From Firmicutes bacterium HGW-Firmicutes-9 (GTDB taxonomy: Bacteria; Bacillota; Clostridia; Christensenellales; CAG-138), in the NCBI GenBank assembly GCA_002841395.1, contig PGZM01000002.1, forward strand, positions 504,201 to 568,200: a stretch of 64,000 nucleotides of DNA. Reading direction: 5' to 3'. The notes beneath the pieces were generated by a model. That model was not told where the DNA came from. It saw only the letters and a list, made by a program, of their open reading frames with translations, and ran no database searches. Both the position numbers and the translations under genes were made by a program. Positions 1 through 7,365 of this stretch are shown one piece after another. How positions within the stretch are numbered: position 1 is the first letter of the stretch; each line of letters begins with the position of its first letter.

Positions 1-563
1 CTCTTGGCGAGGATCATCGGGCTTGTCTCGTCCTCCCTGCGCCAGTTGCCGCGCACGAAGCTATGCGCCATGTGCCAATAGCCAATGTTCTCGCTATGCG
101 AGATATTGACGAGTTCGCCGATCTCGCCGCTGTCGATGATCGCCTTAAGCGTGTTGAAAAAGCGTGTGTAACGCAGCACGTGGCAAACGGCGGCGCGCTT
201 GCCCGTGCGCACGCTGGTGTCATAGATGCGCTTGAGCTCGTCCTCGTGTTTGGCGATGGGTTTTTCGAGCAGTACGTCGTATCCGCGCTCCATCGCGATG
301 CAAGCGGGCTCCACGTGCTGATTGTCCTGCGTCGCCACGAGCACCGCATCCGCCTCGATTCCGGCGGCGAGCGCATCCCGCCAGTCGGCAAAGACGGCGT
401 GTTCTGGGACGCCGTAGCGCGCGGCGAAAGCGTTTCTTCGCGCATCCCGCGGTTCGGCGACGGCAACAATCTGGAGCTGGTCAGGGGCAAGCAGCGCATA
501 CGGCGCATAGGCATCCATGCCGCGCGCGCCCGCACCGAGAACGATCATGCGAACGGGATTCAT
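1..563 (-). CDS. Gfo/Idh/MocA family oxidoreductase, N-terminal part (runs off window)
   Basis: The reading frame starts at an ATG at 563 and stays open to the window edge, so only about the first 187 residues are visible. The N-terminus has a Rossmann nucleotide-binding start (MIVLGARARG), then AVAEPRDARR, the VATQDNQH stretch and the LLEKPIAKHEDEL motif with the conserved EKP lysine of the Gfo/Idh/MocA family. These are NAD(P)-dependent sugar or cyclitol dehydrogenases; the substrate cannot be told from this part. A purine-rich AAAGGA lies upstream of the ATG. The leader holds a palindrome (separate entry), so the gene may be individually regulated. The 3' end is missing only because of the window boundary. 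Confidence 0.88.
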   Translation of the reverse strand, partial: MNPVRMIVLGAGARGMDAYAPYALLAPDQLQIVAVAEPRDARRNAFAARYGVPEHAVFADWRDALAAGIEADAVLVATQDNQHVEPACIAMERGYDVLLEKPIAKHEDELKRIYDTSVRTGKRAAVCHVLRYTRFFNTLKAIIDSGEIGELVNISHSENIGYWHMAHSFVRGNWRREDETSPMILAK

Positions 564-583
564 CGATAATTGATTCCTTTCAC

Positions 584-642
584 TTCAGTAAAATAAAACT
601 GAACGCAATTCGACTTGTCTCTACAAATCTGTTACGTTCAGT
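584..642. promoter_or_regulatory. Palindromic operator candidate with a third half-site
   Basis: TTCAGT (584-589) and ACTGAA (598-603) form a perfect 6-bp inverted repeat with an 8-bp A/T spacer. A third TTCAGT lies at 637-642. The longer arms AAACTGAACG (596-605) and CGTTCAGTTT (635-644) are also perfectly inverted. The cluster sits 20-80 bp upstream of the Gfo/Idh start at 563, a usual place for a repressor. The regulator is not identifiable in the window. Confidence 0.5.
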
Positions 643-692
643 TTAACACGATGTTGCGGAAATGCAAGGATGGGTAACGATGTTATGCAGAA

Positions 693-720
693 CAAAAACG
701 CGCCCTCCTTCGAAGACGCG
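693..720 (-). terminator. Rho-independent terminator of the small membrane protein gene
   Basis: On the minus strand CGCGTCTTC pairs with GAGGGCGCG (9 bp with wobbles) around a GAAG tetraloop, followed by TTTTTG. It lies 25 bp past the stop of the gene ending at 745. Confidence 0.8.
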
Positions 721-744
721 CAGTTTGCGAATGCACAATATTGT

Positions 745-978
745 TTAGTCCTGGCGATCTCTAGCCAATGGGAGGCCGACCACGTAGATTAGCCCGACGA
801 GGTTGAAGAAGAATCCGGTGAAAAAGTAACCGTGATATCCCTTTTTCTTCGCAAGTTTCGCCGTGAAGATTCCCATAATGATCCCCGGGATCAGAAAAGC
901 GCTAAGCCAAAGATACCAAAGATTCCCAGCAGCGACCATCATATCTGAGTAACTGCTCGAAATTGCGTTTATATCCAT
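745..978 (-). CDS. Small two-helix membrane protein, unknown function
   Basis: This 77-residue protein has two hydrophobic segments, roughly residues 20-40 and 50-70, separated by a basic KLAKKKGYHG loop. It is preceded by a very good ribosome site (AAAGGAGG, 8 nt before the ATG) and followed by a strong terminator, so it is very probably a real gene. I do not recognise the family. It follows the LytTR/DUF3021 pair on the same strand by 130 bp and might belong to the same regulon, but nothing in the sequence proves this. Confidence 0.7.
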   Translation of the reverse strand: MDINAISSSYSDMMVAAGNLWYLWLSAFLIPGIIMGIFTAKLAKKKGYHGYFFTGFFFNLVGLIYVVGLPLARDRQD

Positions 979-1107
979 ATCGATATCCTCCTTTCATTTT
1001 CTACATCATACTACATCCAACCGTTTCGTCAATGACTTCTGTGTCAAAGTAACAAAACACCCGCACGGTTTCACCTTCCATGCGGGTATTGGTTTGCGTC
1101 TATTTGA

Positions 1108-1557
1108 TTAGTTCTGCAGTTTTGCGTTCATCGCCTGAATGCGTTTCTTCATCGCGCCATACTGACCGAGCCAGACGCCGATGTAGATTACGACGAATAT
1201 GCCGATATAAAGCAGGACGCCGGTCGCATTGTGCGGCATCCATCGTGCAAAATACGCGATCGGGAACGTTGCAAGCGTGGTCACGAGCAGATGCACCAGC
1301 GTCATCTTGAGCAGGCTCCACTTCTCCGCATCCCAGATGACCGAAGCGCCCGCCCATGCCGCGCCATAGATCATCGACAGCCCTGCCTGCAGCAGTACCG
1401 CGTTGAGTTCGCCGCCCATTTGTTGCGCAAATGCCGGAACAACAGCATAATAAGCGCCATCTCCAACAAAAACCGAAATCAGAATCGTGATCACCGTGCT
1501 GCTCGCAAGACCGATCGGCATACCGAACAGACAGCGTTTGAGTATTTCTTTCCTCAT
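1108..1557 (-). CDS. DUF3021 family membrane protein
   Basis: The protein has 149 residues and four predicted membrane helices (about 10-32, 50-75, 82-102, 110-132), ending in a basic tail (MKKRIQAMNAKLQN). Size and topology match DUF3021 proteins, which in Firmicutes are usually encoded directly downstream of a LytTR-domain regulator, as here (12-bp gap). Known LytTR/DUF3021-type pairs are thought to form a membrane-protein-restrained transcription switch, the membrane partner inhibiting the DNA-binding protein. The start at 1557 follows AAGGAG at 8 nt. Function beyond the pairing is inferred from context. Confidence 0.85.
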   Translation of the reverse strand: MRKEILKRCLFGMPIGLASSTVITILISVFVGDGAYYAVVPAFAQQMGGELNAVLLQAGLSMIYGAAWAGASVIWDAEKWSLLKMTLVHLLVTTLATFPIAYFARWMPHNATGVLLYIGIFVVIYIGVWLGQYGAMKKRIQAMNAKLQN

Positions 1558-1569
1558 AATAGTATCTCC

Positions 1570-2010
1570 TTATAGTCCCAATACTTGTTTGATCTTCGCG
1601 ACATACCTGCGTGAAACATAGGTCACCGCGTCGTTCTTCATCCGCACACAAATCGTTCCCGCAAAGCTCAGGTCAAACCCGCGAATCCACGCGAGATTGA
1701 CGATCTCAGCATTACTGATGCGAACGAACCGCTTCGCGTCCAGACGCTCTTCCAGCTCATACAGCCGCTGCCGCATCTGAAATCGTCCCCCCAGCGTCTC
1801 TGTGTACACCTTGCCCCCCTCGGCAAACGCGCGCAGTATCTCCTCCTGTGTGAGGATGACCGCTTCGTCCTCCCGGAACCCGACGATCACCTGCGGCGCA
1901 TCCTGTGACAATTTCCGCACGAGTTGCTGTATTTCGTCGGTCACTTTGCTGGTGCAGATCACCACCGTTGTTTCTTCACAAGCGGCGTCTACCTTTACTT
2001 CGATCTTCAC
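1570..2010 (-). CDS. LytTR-family DNA-binding regulator
   Basis: This 146-residue protein has a short N-terminal region (1-50) without a response-regulator receiver, and a C-terminal LytTR domain (about 50-146) with the typical GGKVYTETLGGRFQMRQRLYELEERL, FVRISNAEIVNL and YVSRRYVAKIKQ segments. LytTR domains bind short direct repeats. The start is a GTG at 2010 preceded by GAGGGGGTGAA. It forms an operon with the DUF3021 gene, its probable inhibitory membrane partner. Such pairs are often autoregulated; no clear direct repeat could be assigned upstream. Confidence 0.88.
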   Translation of the reverse strand: MKIEVKVDAACEETTVVICTSKVTDEIQQLVRKLSQDAPQVIVGFREDEAVILTQEEILRAFAEGGKVYTETLGGRFQMRQRLYELEERLDAKRFVRISNAEIVNLAWIRGFDLSFAGTICVRMKNDAVTYVSRRYVAKIKQVLGL

Positions 2011-2123
2011 TTGTTCACCCCCTCGTTACAAGAGCAGTATAGCCAATCAAGTTTTATTGCGCGACCGATTTGCGATAGGCGGTCGAAATTTGCATATGAA
2101 CGGCTTACATTGCAAATTCAAAG

Positions 2124-2147
2124 AAAAAAACGCCGCAAAGCGCGGCG
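2124..2147 (-). terminator. Terminator downstream of the racemase gene
   Basis: On the minus strand CGCCGC and GCGGCG pair across a 5-nt loop, followed by seven T residues. It starts 15 bp past the racemase stop. Confidence 0.85.
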
Positions 2148-2162
2148 CATGAAGTTATGTTG

Positions 2163-2852
2163 TTATGCCAGTGCAAGCATGAGCGCTTTATTTGCGTGAA
2201 TCTCGGTCGTGTCGAATAACGGCAGCGTGACGTCCTTATCAGAGACGATCAACCCCAGCTCTGTACAGCCGAGCAAAATCCCCTGTGCGCCGCGTTGCTG
2301 GAGCGATTCGATCACGCGCAGGTATTCCGCACGGGATTCCTCCTTCACGACGCCAAGGCAGAGTTCCTCGAAGATCACGCGGTTGACGAGATCGATGTCG
2401 TCTCCTTCCGGAATCAGCACATCGATGCCGCGCTCAACCAACTTGTCGCGGTAGAACTCCTGCGTCATGGTATATTTCGTGCCGAGTAGCCCAACGCGGG
2501 TCACCCCTCGCTCTTGCAAGCGTTCTGCCGCCGCTTCCGCGATGTGTACGAGCGGCACATGAATGCGCGCCTGCACCTGCGGGGCAACCTTGTGCAGCGT
2601 GTTGGTGCAGATGAGGATCATATCCGCGCCTGCGCTTTCGAGCCGCGCGGCGACGCCACCAAGCAGAGCTGCGGCTTTGTCCCATTCGCCGCTGGACATC
2701 AACGCCTCCACCTCAAAGAAATCAACGCTATAGAGCAAAATCTTCGCGGAGTGCAGCCCGCCGAGCGCGTCTTTTACGCCCTCGTTGATCAGCTGATAAT
2801 ACGTTATCGTACTTTCCCAGCTCATGCCGCCGATGAGTCCGATGGTTTTCAT
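2163..2852 (-). CDS. Aspartate/glutamate racemase superfamily amino-acid racemase
   Basis: The 229-residue protein starts with MKTIGLIGGMSWESTITYY, typical of the PLP-independent Asp/Glu/hydantoin racemase superfamily (YgeA-like broad-specificity members). Both catalytic cysteines are present: Cys82 in ICTNTLHK and Cys196 in GCTELG. It interconverts L- and D-amino acids by two-base chemistry; the substrate is not predictable. I chose the ATG at 2852 because GGGAGG lies 7 nt upstream and the start overlaps the stop of the preceding GNAT gene as ATGA, indicating translational coupling. Confidence 0.88.
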   Translation of the reverse strand: MKTIGLIGGMSWESTITYYQLINEGVKDALGGLHSAKILLYSVDFFEVEALMSSGEWDKAAALLGGVAARLESAGADMILICTNTLHKVAPQVQARIHVPLVHIAEAAAERLQERGVTRVGLLGTKYTMTQEFYRDKLVERGIDVLIPEGDDIDLVNRVIFEELCLGVVKEESRAEYLRVIESLQQRGAQGILLGCTELGLIVSDKDVTLPLFDTTEIHANKALMLALA

Positions 2853-3364
2853 GACAGTTCCTCCCATTCGGTTGATTTTGCTTTCTCTATTTCGCCCGCG
2901 AGTTTACCCAGCGCGTCTCCGGCGACGCGATAGACTGTCCATTCGTCCATCGGTACCGCGCCAAGCGAGAGATAGAAATCGATACTAGGCTTGTTCCAGT
3001 CGAGGCAGGCCCACTCCAGCCTGCCGCAGCCGCGTTCGCGCGCAATCTGCGCAAGCCGCATCAAAATCGCCTTGCCGTAGCCTTTGCCGCGATGTTCAGG
3101 CAGTACAAACAGATCTTCCAGATAGATGCCGCCTCTGCCGAGGAAGGTTGAGAAGTTGTGGAAATACAGCGCGAAACCGACCTCGACGCCGTCTTCCATG
3201 GCGAAGAACGCCTCCGCAACACGACGCTGAAACAGCCAGTCGGTGAGAATTTCTTCTGTCGCGACCACATCATCAAGCATGTGTTCGTAGTCCGCCAGTG
3301 CGCGGATGAATGTAAGTAGTAAGGCAGTGTCTTTTTGTTCTGCCGGGCGAAATGTTAATTGCAT
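2849..3364 (-). CDS. GNAT family N-acetyltransferase (diamine acetyltransferase-like)
   Basis: The 171-residue protein has a complete GNAT fold: FRPAEQKDTALLL start, the central IYLEDLFVLPEHRGKGYGKAIL acetyl-CoA-binding motif A (RGKGYG), and the WNKPSIDFYLSLGA motif B. The IYLEDLFV/WNKPSIDFY combination resembles spermidine/spermine and thialysine acetyltransferases, but the acceptor is not certain. The ATG at 3364 is favoured over an upstream GTG because AAGGAG lies 8 nt before it. It overlaps the racemase gene downstream by 4 bp, and the second GNAT gene ends 18 bp upstream, so the three genes are probably one transcript. Confidence 0.88.
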   Translation of the reverse strand: MQLTFRPAEQKDTALLLTFIRALADYEHMLDDVVATEEILTDWLFQRRVAEAFFAMEDGVEVGFALYFHNFSTFLGRGGIYLEDLFVLPEHRGKGYGKAILMRLAQIARERGCGRLEWACLDWNKPSIDFYLSLGAVPMDEWTVYRVAGDALGKLAGEIEKAKSTEWEELS

Positions 3365-3382
3365 TTTTATTTTCTCCTTCAC

Positions 3383-3796
3383 TCAAAGGTTCTTCGTGAA
3401 ATAATAGCGCTGCCCAGTGACGGGATATTCTTCCAGCACAAAGGCATCCTGATATCCGTGTTTTCGATAAAATGCAGGCGCTTGAAAGCTGAATGTATCC
3501 AGGAAAGCATACTTACATCCGCGTTCTTTTGCTGTCTTCTCGGCCTGCTGCAAAATCTCGCTGCCGATGTTCTTCCCGCGAAGTTTCTCACTCACCCAGA
3601 GGAACTTGACCGTCAACCATTTTCCGTGTGTGTTTCCGATCAGCCCCGCAATAATCTTTCCCGTTTCATCTTTTAAATATATGCCCAAGTCCTTTGGGTT
3701 CTTATCTTCCAGATGTTCTAAATTATAGGATAGCAAGCCTTCAAAAATATCTCTCTGGCTGTTCTCCTCAATATGATCCGTGATTTCAAAATTCAT
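3383..3796 (-). CDS. GNAT family N-acetyltransferase
   Basis: A 137-residue single-domain GNAT protein. It has the acetyl-CoA motif at VSEKLRGKNIGSEILQQAE and the C-terminal FYRKHGY block. The compact size and FLWVSEKLRGKNIG wording match small acetyltransferases of unknown acceptor often annotated near antibiotic or peptide acetyltransferases. The ATG at 3796 is preceded by GAGG at 9 nt; an upstream TTG is in frame but less well placed. First gene of a GNAT-GNAT-racemase run. Confidence 0.85.
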   Translation of the reverse strand: MNFEITDHIEENSQRDIFEGLLSYNLEHLEDKNPKDLGIYLKDETGKIIAGLIGNTHGKWLTVKFLWVSEKLRGKNIGSEILQQAEKTAKERGCKYAFLDTFSFQAPAFYRKHGYQDAFVLEEYPVTGQRYYFTKNL

Positions 3797-3856
3797 GTTC
3801 AATTCCTCTCGGGTTCAGCGACAGATCGCCGCGGATGCCGCCTTTTTGTACGAAAG

Positions 3857-3885
3857 AAGCCGATACTCGCGTAATCGGCTTTTTC
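3857..3885 (-). terminator. Terminator between RNHCP gene and GNAT operon
   Basis: AAGCCGAT (3857-3864) and ATCGGCTT (3874-3881) form an 8-bp stem with a 9-nt loop. T-rich tails occur on both sides, so it can work in both directions. Relevant here for the minus-strand RNHCP gene ending at 3937. Confidence 0.7.
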
Positions 3886-3936
3886 AGTTGCGTTTGTTTT
3901 GTTCGTTTCAGTGATTGCGGCTCGATCACTGCGAGT

Positions 3937-4365
3937 TTAAATTCGCAGACTGCCGTCTCCGCCCATTGCCGCTACCATTTCTTCGATGTGTTCCACCGGA
4001 AACGGCGGATCGCAAAGCGGCTTCATCGCGATGCTCATCAGCTTCATCGGGTTATCGTCCGCCGCAACTCGGTTTGAAGATAGTGTTCCGCAGCGTCGGC
4101 AACGATGGATCACCGCCCATTCGCCTCCCTTGCGTACCCAGACAGCAACAGCGTCCATCACGCCGCCGCAATCGGATTCCCGATCGCCGGGCTCGACGTC
4201 TACATGTTGGCTGGAAAGGCAGTTGGGACAGTGATTGCGATGATCACTTCCGGCGCCGGATGGGATCACCTCTCGCCCGCAGACTTTGCATGTAAAAATA
4301 TCGTTGCAGGCGTGTGTTTTGTAATAGCCTTTGTCAAATTGCTTCCGTTTGTTTTCGCGATTCAC
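3937..4365 (-). CDS. RNHCP domain protein (zinc-ribbon-like)
   Basis: The protein contains the name-giving motif (HRNHCPNCLSSQHVD) preceded by a CKVCGREV knuckle, and a second CxxC pair in HRCRRCGTLSSNRVAADDNP, followed by the DNPMKLMSIAMKPL segment typical of the family. The paired cysteines suggest one or two structural zinc sites; the molecular role of RNHCP proteins is not established. I take GTG at 4365 (142 residues) as start because TTGGAGG lies 10 nt upstream; longer frames have no ribosome site. Confidence 0.85.
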   Translation of the reverse strand: MNRENKRKQFDKGYYKTHACNDIFTCKVCGREVIPSGAGSDHRNHCPNCLSSQHVDVEPGDRESDCGGVMDAVAVWVRKGGEWAVIHRCRRCGTLSSNRVAADDNPMKLMSIAMKPLCDPPFPVEHIEEMVAAMGGDGSLRI

Positions 4366-4700
4366 GAGATATATCCTCCAAAAAGTATTGTTGTTCCTTT
4401 TGGGAGGAATGCGCTGATTTATTTGTCGCAAACCTCCCGGTTCGCAACAATAGCCACGTAATTCAATCTATTCAAAAAAAATAAATCTCCTTTCAATTAA
4501 CTGTTCTATTGGTTCATTTCGAGCCTACCCCGAAATACTGCTTGAAGAATTTCTACACAGCAGATTTATTATAACAAATGCAATCAGAAAAACAATTGAT
4601 TTTGCCTGTTTTGCTGTGATGTTTACAGAATTGCATGCGTTTTATTTGCCAAATGACAATTAACCAGCAAGTCTCTAGTTGCAAATGGCTCATATAACAA
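4366..4700. other. Intergenic stretch without recognisable gene
   Basis: AT-rich sequence between the RNHCP start and the tRNA-Arg terminator. No ORF with a ribosome site, RNA motif or repeat was recognised; it presumably holds the RNHCP promoter. Confidence 0.5.
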
Positions 4701-4734
4701 TATAAGCCCGCAGGTTCTATCCTACGGGCTTATA
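4701..4734 (-). terminator. Stem-loop terminator of tRNA-Arg
   Basis: TATAAGCCCG and CGGGCTTATA pair perfectly around an inner CAGG/CCTA and a 6-nt loop, 8 bp past the tRNA 3' end. The T tract is weak, but the position fits transcript end or processing. Confidence 0.65.
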
Positions 4735-4741
4735 TAAAAGC

Positions 4742-4817
4742 TGGCGCGCCTGGCAGGATTTGAACCTGCGACCTACCGGTTCGTAGCCGGGCACTCTATC
4801 CACTGAGCTACAAGCGC
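4742..4817 (-). tRNA. tRNA-Arg (ACG)
   Basis: The minus strand folds as a full cloverleaf: acceptor GCGCTTG pairs with CAGGCGC (one G-T), D-arm TAGCTCAGTGGAT, anticodon loop CTACGAA with anticodon ACG, T-arm GCAGGTTCAAATCCTGC. The CCA end is encoded (TGG at 4742-4744 on the plus strand). Confidence 0.97.
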
Positions 4818-4839
4818 ATGCACTTTCGCGTGCTTGATT

Positions 4840-4868
4840 ATTTTAACCACTGGCGCGTGAAATGTCAA
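4840..4868 (-). promoter_or_regulatory. Sigma-A promoter of tRNA-Arg
   Basis: Minus-strand TTGACA (4863-4868) and TAAAAT (4840-4845) with exact 17-bp spacing, 22 bp before the tRNA 5' end. Confidence 0.85.
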
Positions 4869-4938
4869 GCACAGAATGCATCGCAAAACACGTTTTTGCG
4901 CATTTTCAAAAAATACTTCGCGCGCTGTTGAGGATGCC

Positions 4939-6150
4939 TTATCCCTTGCTTTTCATCCGGTCGATCATCCGATAACCCTGACCGACAAAGACGCCCGTCG
5001 CCTTTGCTTCGCTTTCGGTATAGCGCGCAGTTCTCCCTGCGCTGTCGCCCTTTCGATAGAGCGCGAACGGCACAGGTTCTGCGGAGTGCGTGCGGATCTG
5101 GATCGGCGTGGGATGATCCGGCAGCACGAGAATCGCGTAATCTTCGCCGCAGGTTTCCAAATACTCAAACACGGGCTTGATCACCTGCGAGTCGATCTGC
5201 TCGATGGAATACACTTTTTCCTTTACCTGACCATGATGGCCGCACTCGTCCGCCGCCTCGATATGCAGATAGACAAAGTCCGCCCCGTTTTTGAGCACGT
5301 CGATTGCCGCCGCAGCTTTCCCGGTGAAGTTTGTCTCAAACGTACCCGTTGCGCCCTCCACCTTGACGACTTGCATGCCGGCGCACTGTCCGATTCCCTG
5401 AATCAGATCGACTGCGGAAATTACTGCGCCGTGAAGACCGGTTTTCTCATAAAAAGGCGTGAGCGCAGGCCTTCTGCCCTCGCCCCAGAACCAGATTGCG
5501 TTTGCGGGGTTCTTTCCCGCGGCAACGCGCGCCAGATTGACCGGATGATCCTTCAATAGTACATACGCCTCTTTCATCCAGTGCGACAGCAGCTCAGCAT
5601 TCTTGCCCGAAGGCAATTTGCCCGCAACTAGCTTCCCCGTGAAATCGTGTGGCGGTGTTAGTTCCGCGCCGGTTTCAGCGTGATTCATCACGAAGCAATG
5701 CCGGTAGGAAAACCCGGGATACAGCCGCACGCCTTCGCTCGAAAGACGGGCATCCAGGAACTCGATCAGTTCGCGCGCTTCCTCTGTGGAGATTTCGCCC
5801 GCGCTGTAGTCGACCATCGTCGTATCGGCGATGTCGGATTCATCCGAAAGCGTCACAAGATTGCAGCGGTACGTCACGTCGGACTCCGCAAGATCGATAC
5901 CAAGACTCGCTGCCTCCAGCGGAGAACGGCCGGTATAGTAGCGCACGGGATCATAGCCGAATACGGAGAGGTTCGCCGTGTCACTGCCGGGTTTCATTCC
6001 GTCCGGCACGGTCTTCACAAGCCCAAACTCTCCATCGCGCGCAAATCGATCCATAAACGGGTGCTGCGCCACTTCCAGCGGGGTTTTTCCGCCGAGCGCT
6101 TCCACAGCCCAATCCGCCATTCCGTCGCCTAAGATTACCGCCAGTTTCAT
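4939..6150 (-). CDS. apgM: ApgM-like 2,3-bisphosphoglycerate-independent phosphoglycerate mutase / proposed homoserine kinase
   Basis: The 403-residue alkaline-phosphatase-fold protein has the metal site start (LGDGMADW, Asp9), the nucleophile-region GSDTANLSVFGYDP (Ser56), and the C-terminal HIEAADECGHHG and LPDHPTP metal-binding motifs. It belongs to the archaeal-type phosphoglycerate mutase family. A bacterial branch was proposed, from gene context, to act as homoserine kinase in threonine synthesis; this member resembles that branch, but the aspartate-family genes here (asd-dapA-dapB) lie 5 kb away on the other strand. Start chosen at ATG 6150 with GGAG 10 nt upstream. It closes a minus-strand run after the THUMP methyltransferase (52-bp gap). 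Confidence 0.85.
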   Translation of the reverse strand: MKLAVILGDGMADWAVEALGGKTPLEVAQHPFMDRFARDGEFGLVKTVPDGMKPGSDTANLSVFGYDPVRYYTGRSPLEAASLGIDLAESDVTYRCNLVTLSDESDIADTTMVDYSAGEISTEEARELIEFLDARLSSEGVRLYPGFSYRHCFVMNHAETGAELTPPHDFTGKLVAGKLPSGKNAELLSHWMKEAYVLLKDHPVNLARVAAGKNPANAIWFWGEGRRPALTPFYEKTGLHGAVISAVDLIQGIGQCAGMQVVKVEGATGTFETNFTGKAAAAIDVLKNGADFVYLHIEAADECGHHGQVKEKVYSIEQIDSQVIKPVFEYLETCGEDYAILVLPDHPTPIQIRTHSAEPVPFALYRKGDSAGRTARYTESEAKATGVFVGQGYRMIDRMKSKG

Positions 6151-6202
6151 CGTTCCGTTACTCCAACCATCGATACCGTTCTTGTTCTGATTATATTCAC
6201 GA

Positions 6203-7315
6203 TCAAACGTCGCGCTTTCCGAAATACTGATACAGCGTGCAGGGCATGCCGCCGTTGGTCAGCTTTCTGCGTTTGTCAGCGCGCGCACCGTAGACCTGTT
6301 CAAACTCGCGCATGCCGGTGAAGACATTGACGCTCCAACCAGGATGCGGCGAAAACACGCGGCGCATAATGAGGTACAGCCGCTTTGCTTCGTCTTTGTC
6401 CATCATCCGCTCGCCGTACGGCGGGTTGCAGACGATGATGCCACTCTTCTCCGTGACAGAGAAGCTCTTGATATCCTGCACGCGCCAGTCGCAGAACACG
6501 CCCGCTTTCTTCGCGTGCTTCTTGCAAAGATCGATGCTCCGCTCGTCGATGTCAAACCCGCGCACGTCGATTTTCTGGTTCGTGCGCGCATCCAGCGCAT
6601 TCTGACGCTCACGCGTCCAGATGCCCTGATCAAAGAACCACCAGCTCTCGGCGGCAAACGAGCGGCCAAGTCCCGGCGCTATGTTCTGCGCGATCATCGC
6701 GGCCTCGATCGGCATCGTGCCGGAGCCGCACATCGGATCGATCAGGGTGCTGTCCGGGCGGAAGCGCGAAAGCTGCACAATCGCAGCTCCCAGCGTTTCG
6801 GAAAGCGGCGCCGCAACGTTATAGGTGCGATAACCTCTGCGCGAAAGTCCCGCACCGCAGCAGTCGAGGCATAGCGAAACGTGGTTTCGAAGGATGCCTA
6901 CCTCTACGATGATCTCACTTCCGCCTTCGGGAATCACCTGCGTGCGATAAGCCGTCTTGAGGTTCTCGACGATCGCCTTTTTCACGATACTCTGACAGTC
7001 GCTGACGGAAAACAGCGTGCTTTTTGCGGATTTACCCGTCACGTGAATGTTCGTCTCGGGCTTGAGAAACTGCTTCCAGCGCACGGCTTTGGTTTTTTCA
7101 AATAGTTCATCAAACGTTTCGGCATCAAACTCATCTACGACAAGCAGCACGCGCTCCGCCGTTCTCAGCCACAAAAGCGACTTGACCATCGTCTCCATAC
7201 CGCCAGAAAAGGACACGCGCGCGTCCGCCGTCTCCAGCACTTCGATATCGAGGTCGTGCAGCTGTCTTGTTACCAGCGACTCCAGACCTAATTTACAGGT
7301 TGCAATAAATTTCAT
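6203..7315 (-). CDS. THUMP-domain class I SAM-dependent RNA methyltransferase (RlmL/YpsC-like)
   Basis: The 370-residue protein has an N-terminal ferredoxin-like plus THUMP RNA-binding region (about 1-160) and a C-terminal methyltransferase domain. MCGSGTMPIEAA is the SAM-binding motif I and IIVCNPPYGERM the NPPY catalytic motif for base N-methylation. This matches the family of 23S rRNA m2G2445-type methyltransferases, without the second RlmK domain of the E. coli enzyme. A GAGGAG site precedes ATG 7315. It follows the TPR gene by 50 bp and is probably cotranscribed with hslO and the TPR gene. Confidence 0.9.
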   Translation of the reverse strand: MKFIATCKLGLESLVTRQLHDLDIEVLETADARVSFSGGMETMVKSLLWLRTAERVLLVVDEFDAETFDELFEKTKAVRWKQFLKPETNIHVTGKSAKSTLFSVSDCQSIVKKAIVENLKTAYRTQVIPEGGSEIIVEVGILRNHVSLCLDCCGAGLSRRGYRTYNVAAPLSETLGAAIVQLSRFRPDSTLIDPMCGSGTMPIEAAMIAQNIAPGLGRSFAAESWWFFDQGIWTRERQNALDARTNQKIDVRGFDIDERSIDLCKKHAKKAGVFCDWRVQDIKSFSVTEKSGIIVCNPPYGERMMDKDEAKRLYLIMRRVFSPHPGWSVNVFTGMREFEQVYGARADKRRKLTNGGMPCTLYQYFGKRDV

Positions 7316-7365
7316 CGATTCTCCTCAGGGTAATCGTTTTGTTCTCTTTGTTTCACAACAGGCGT

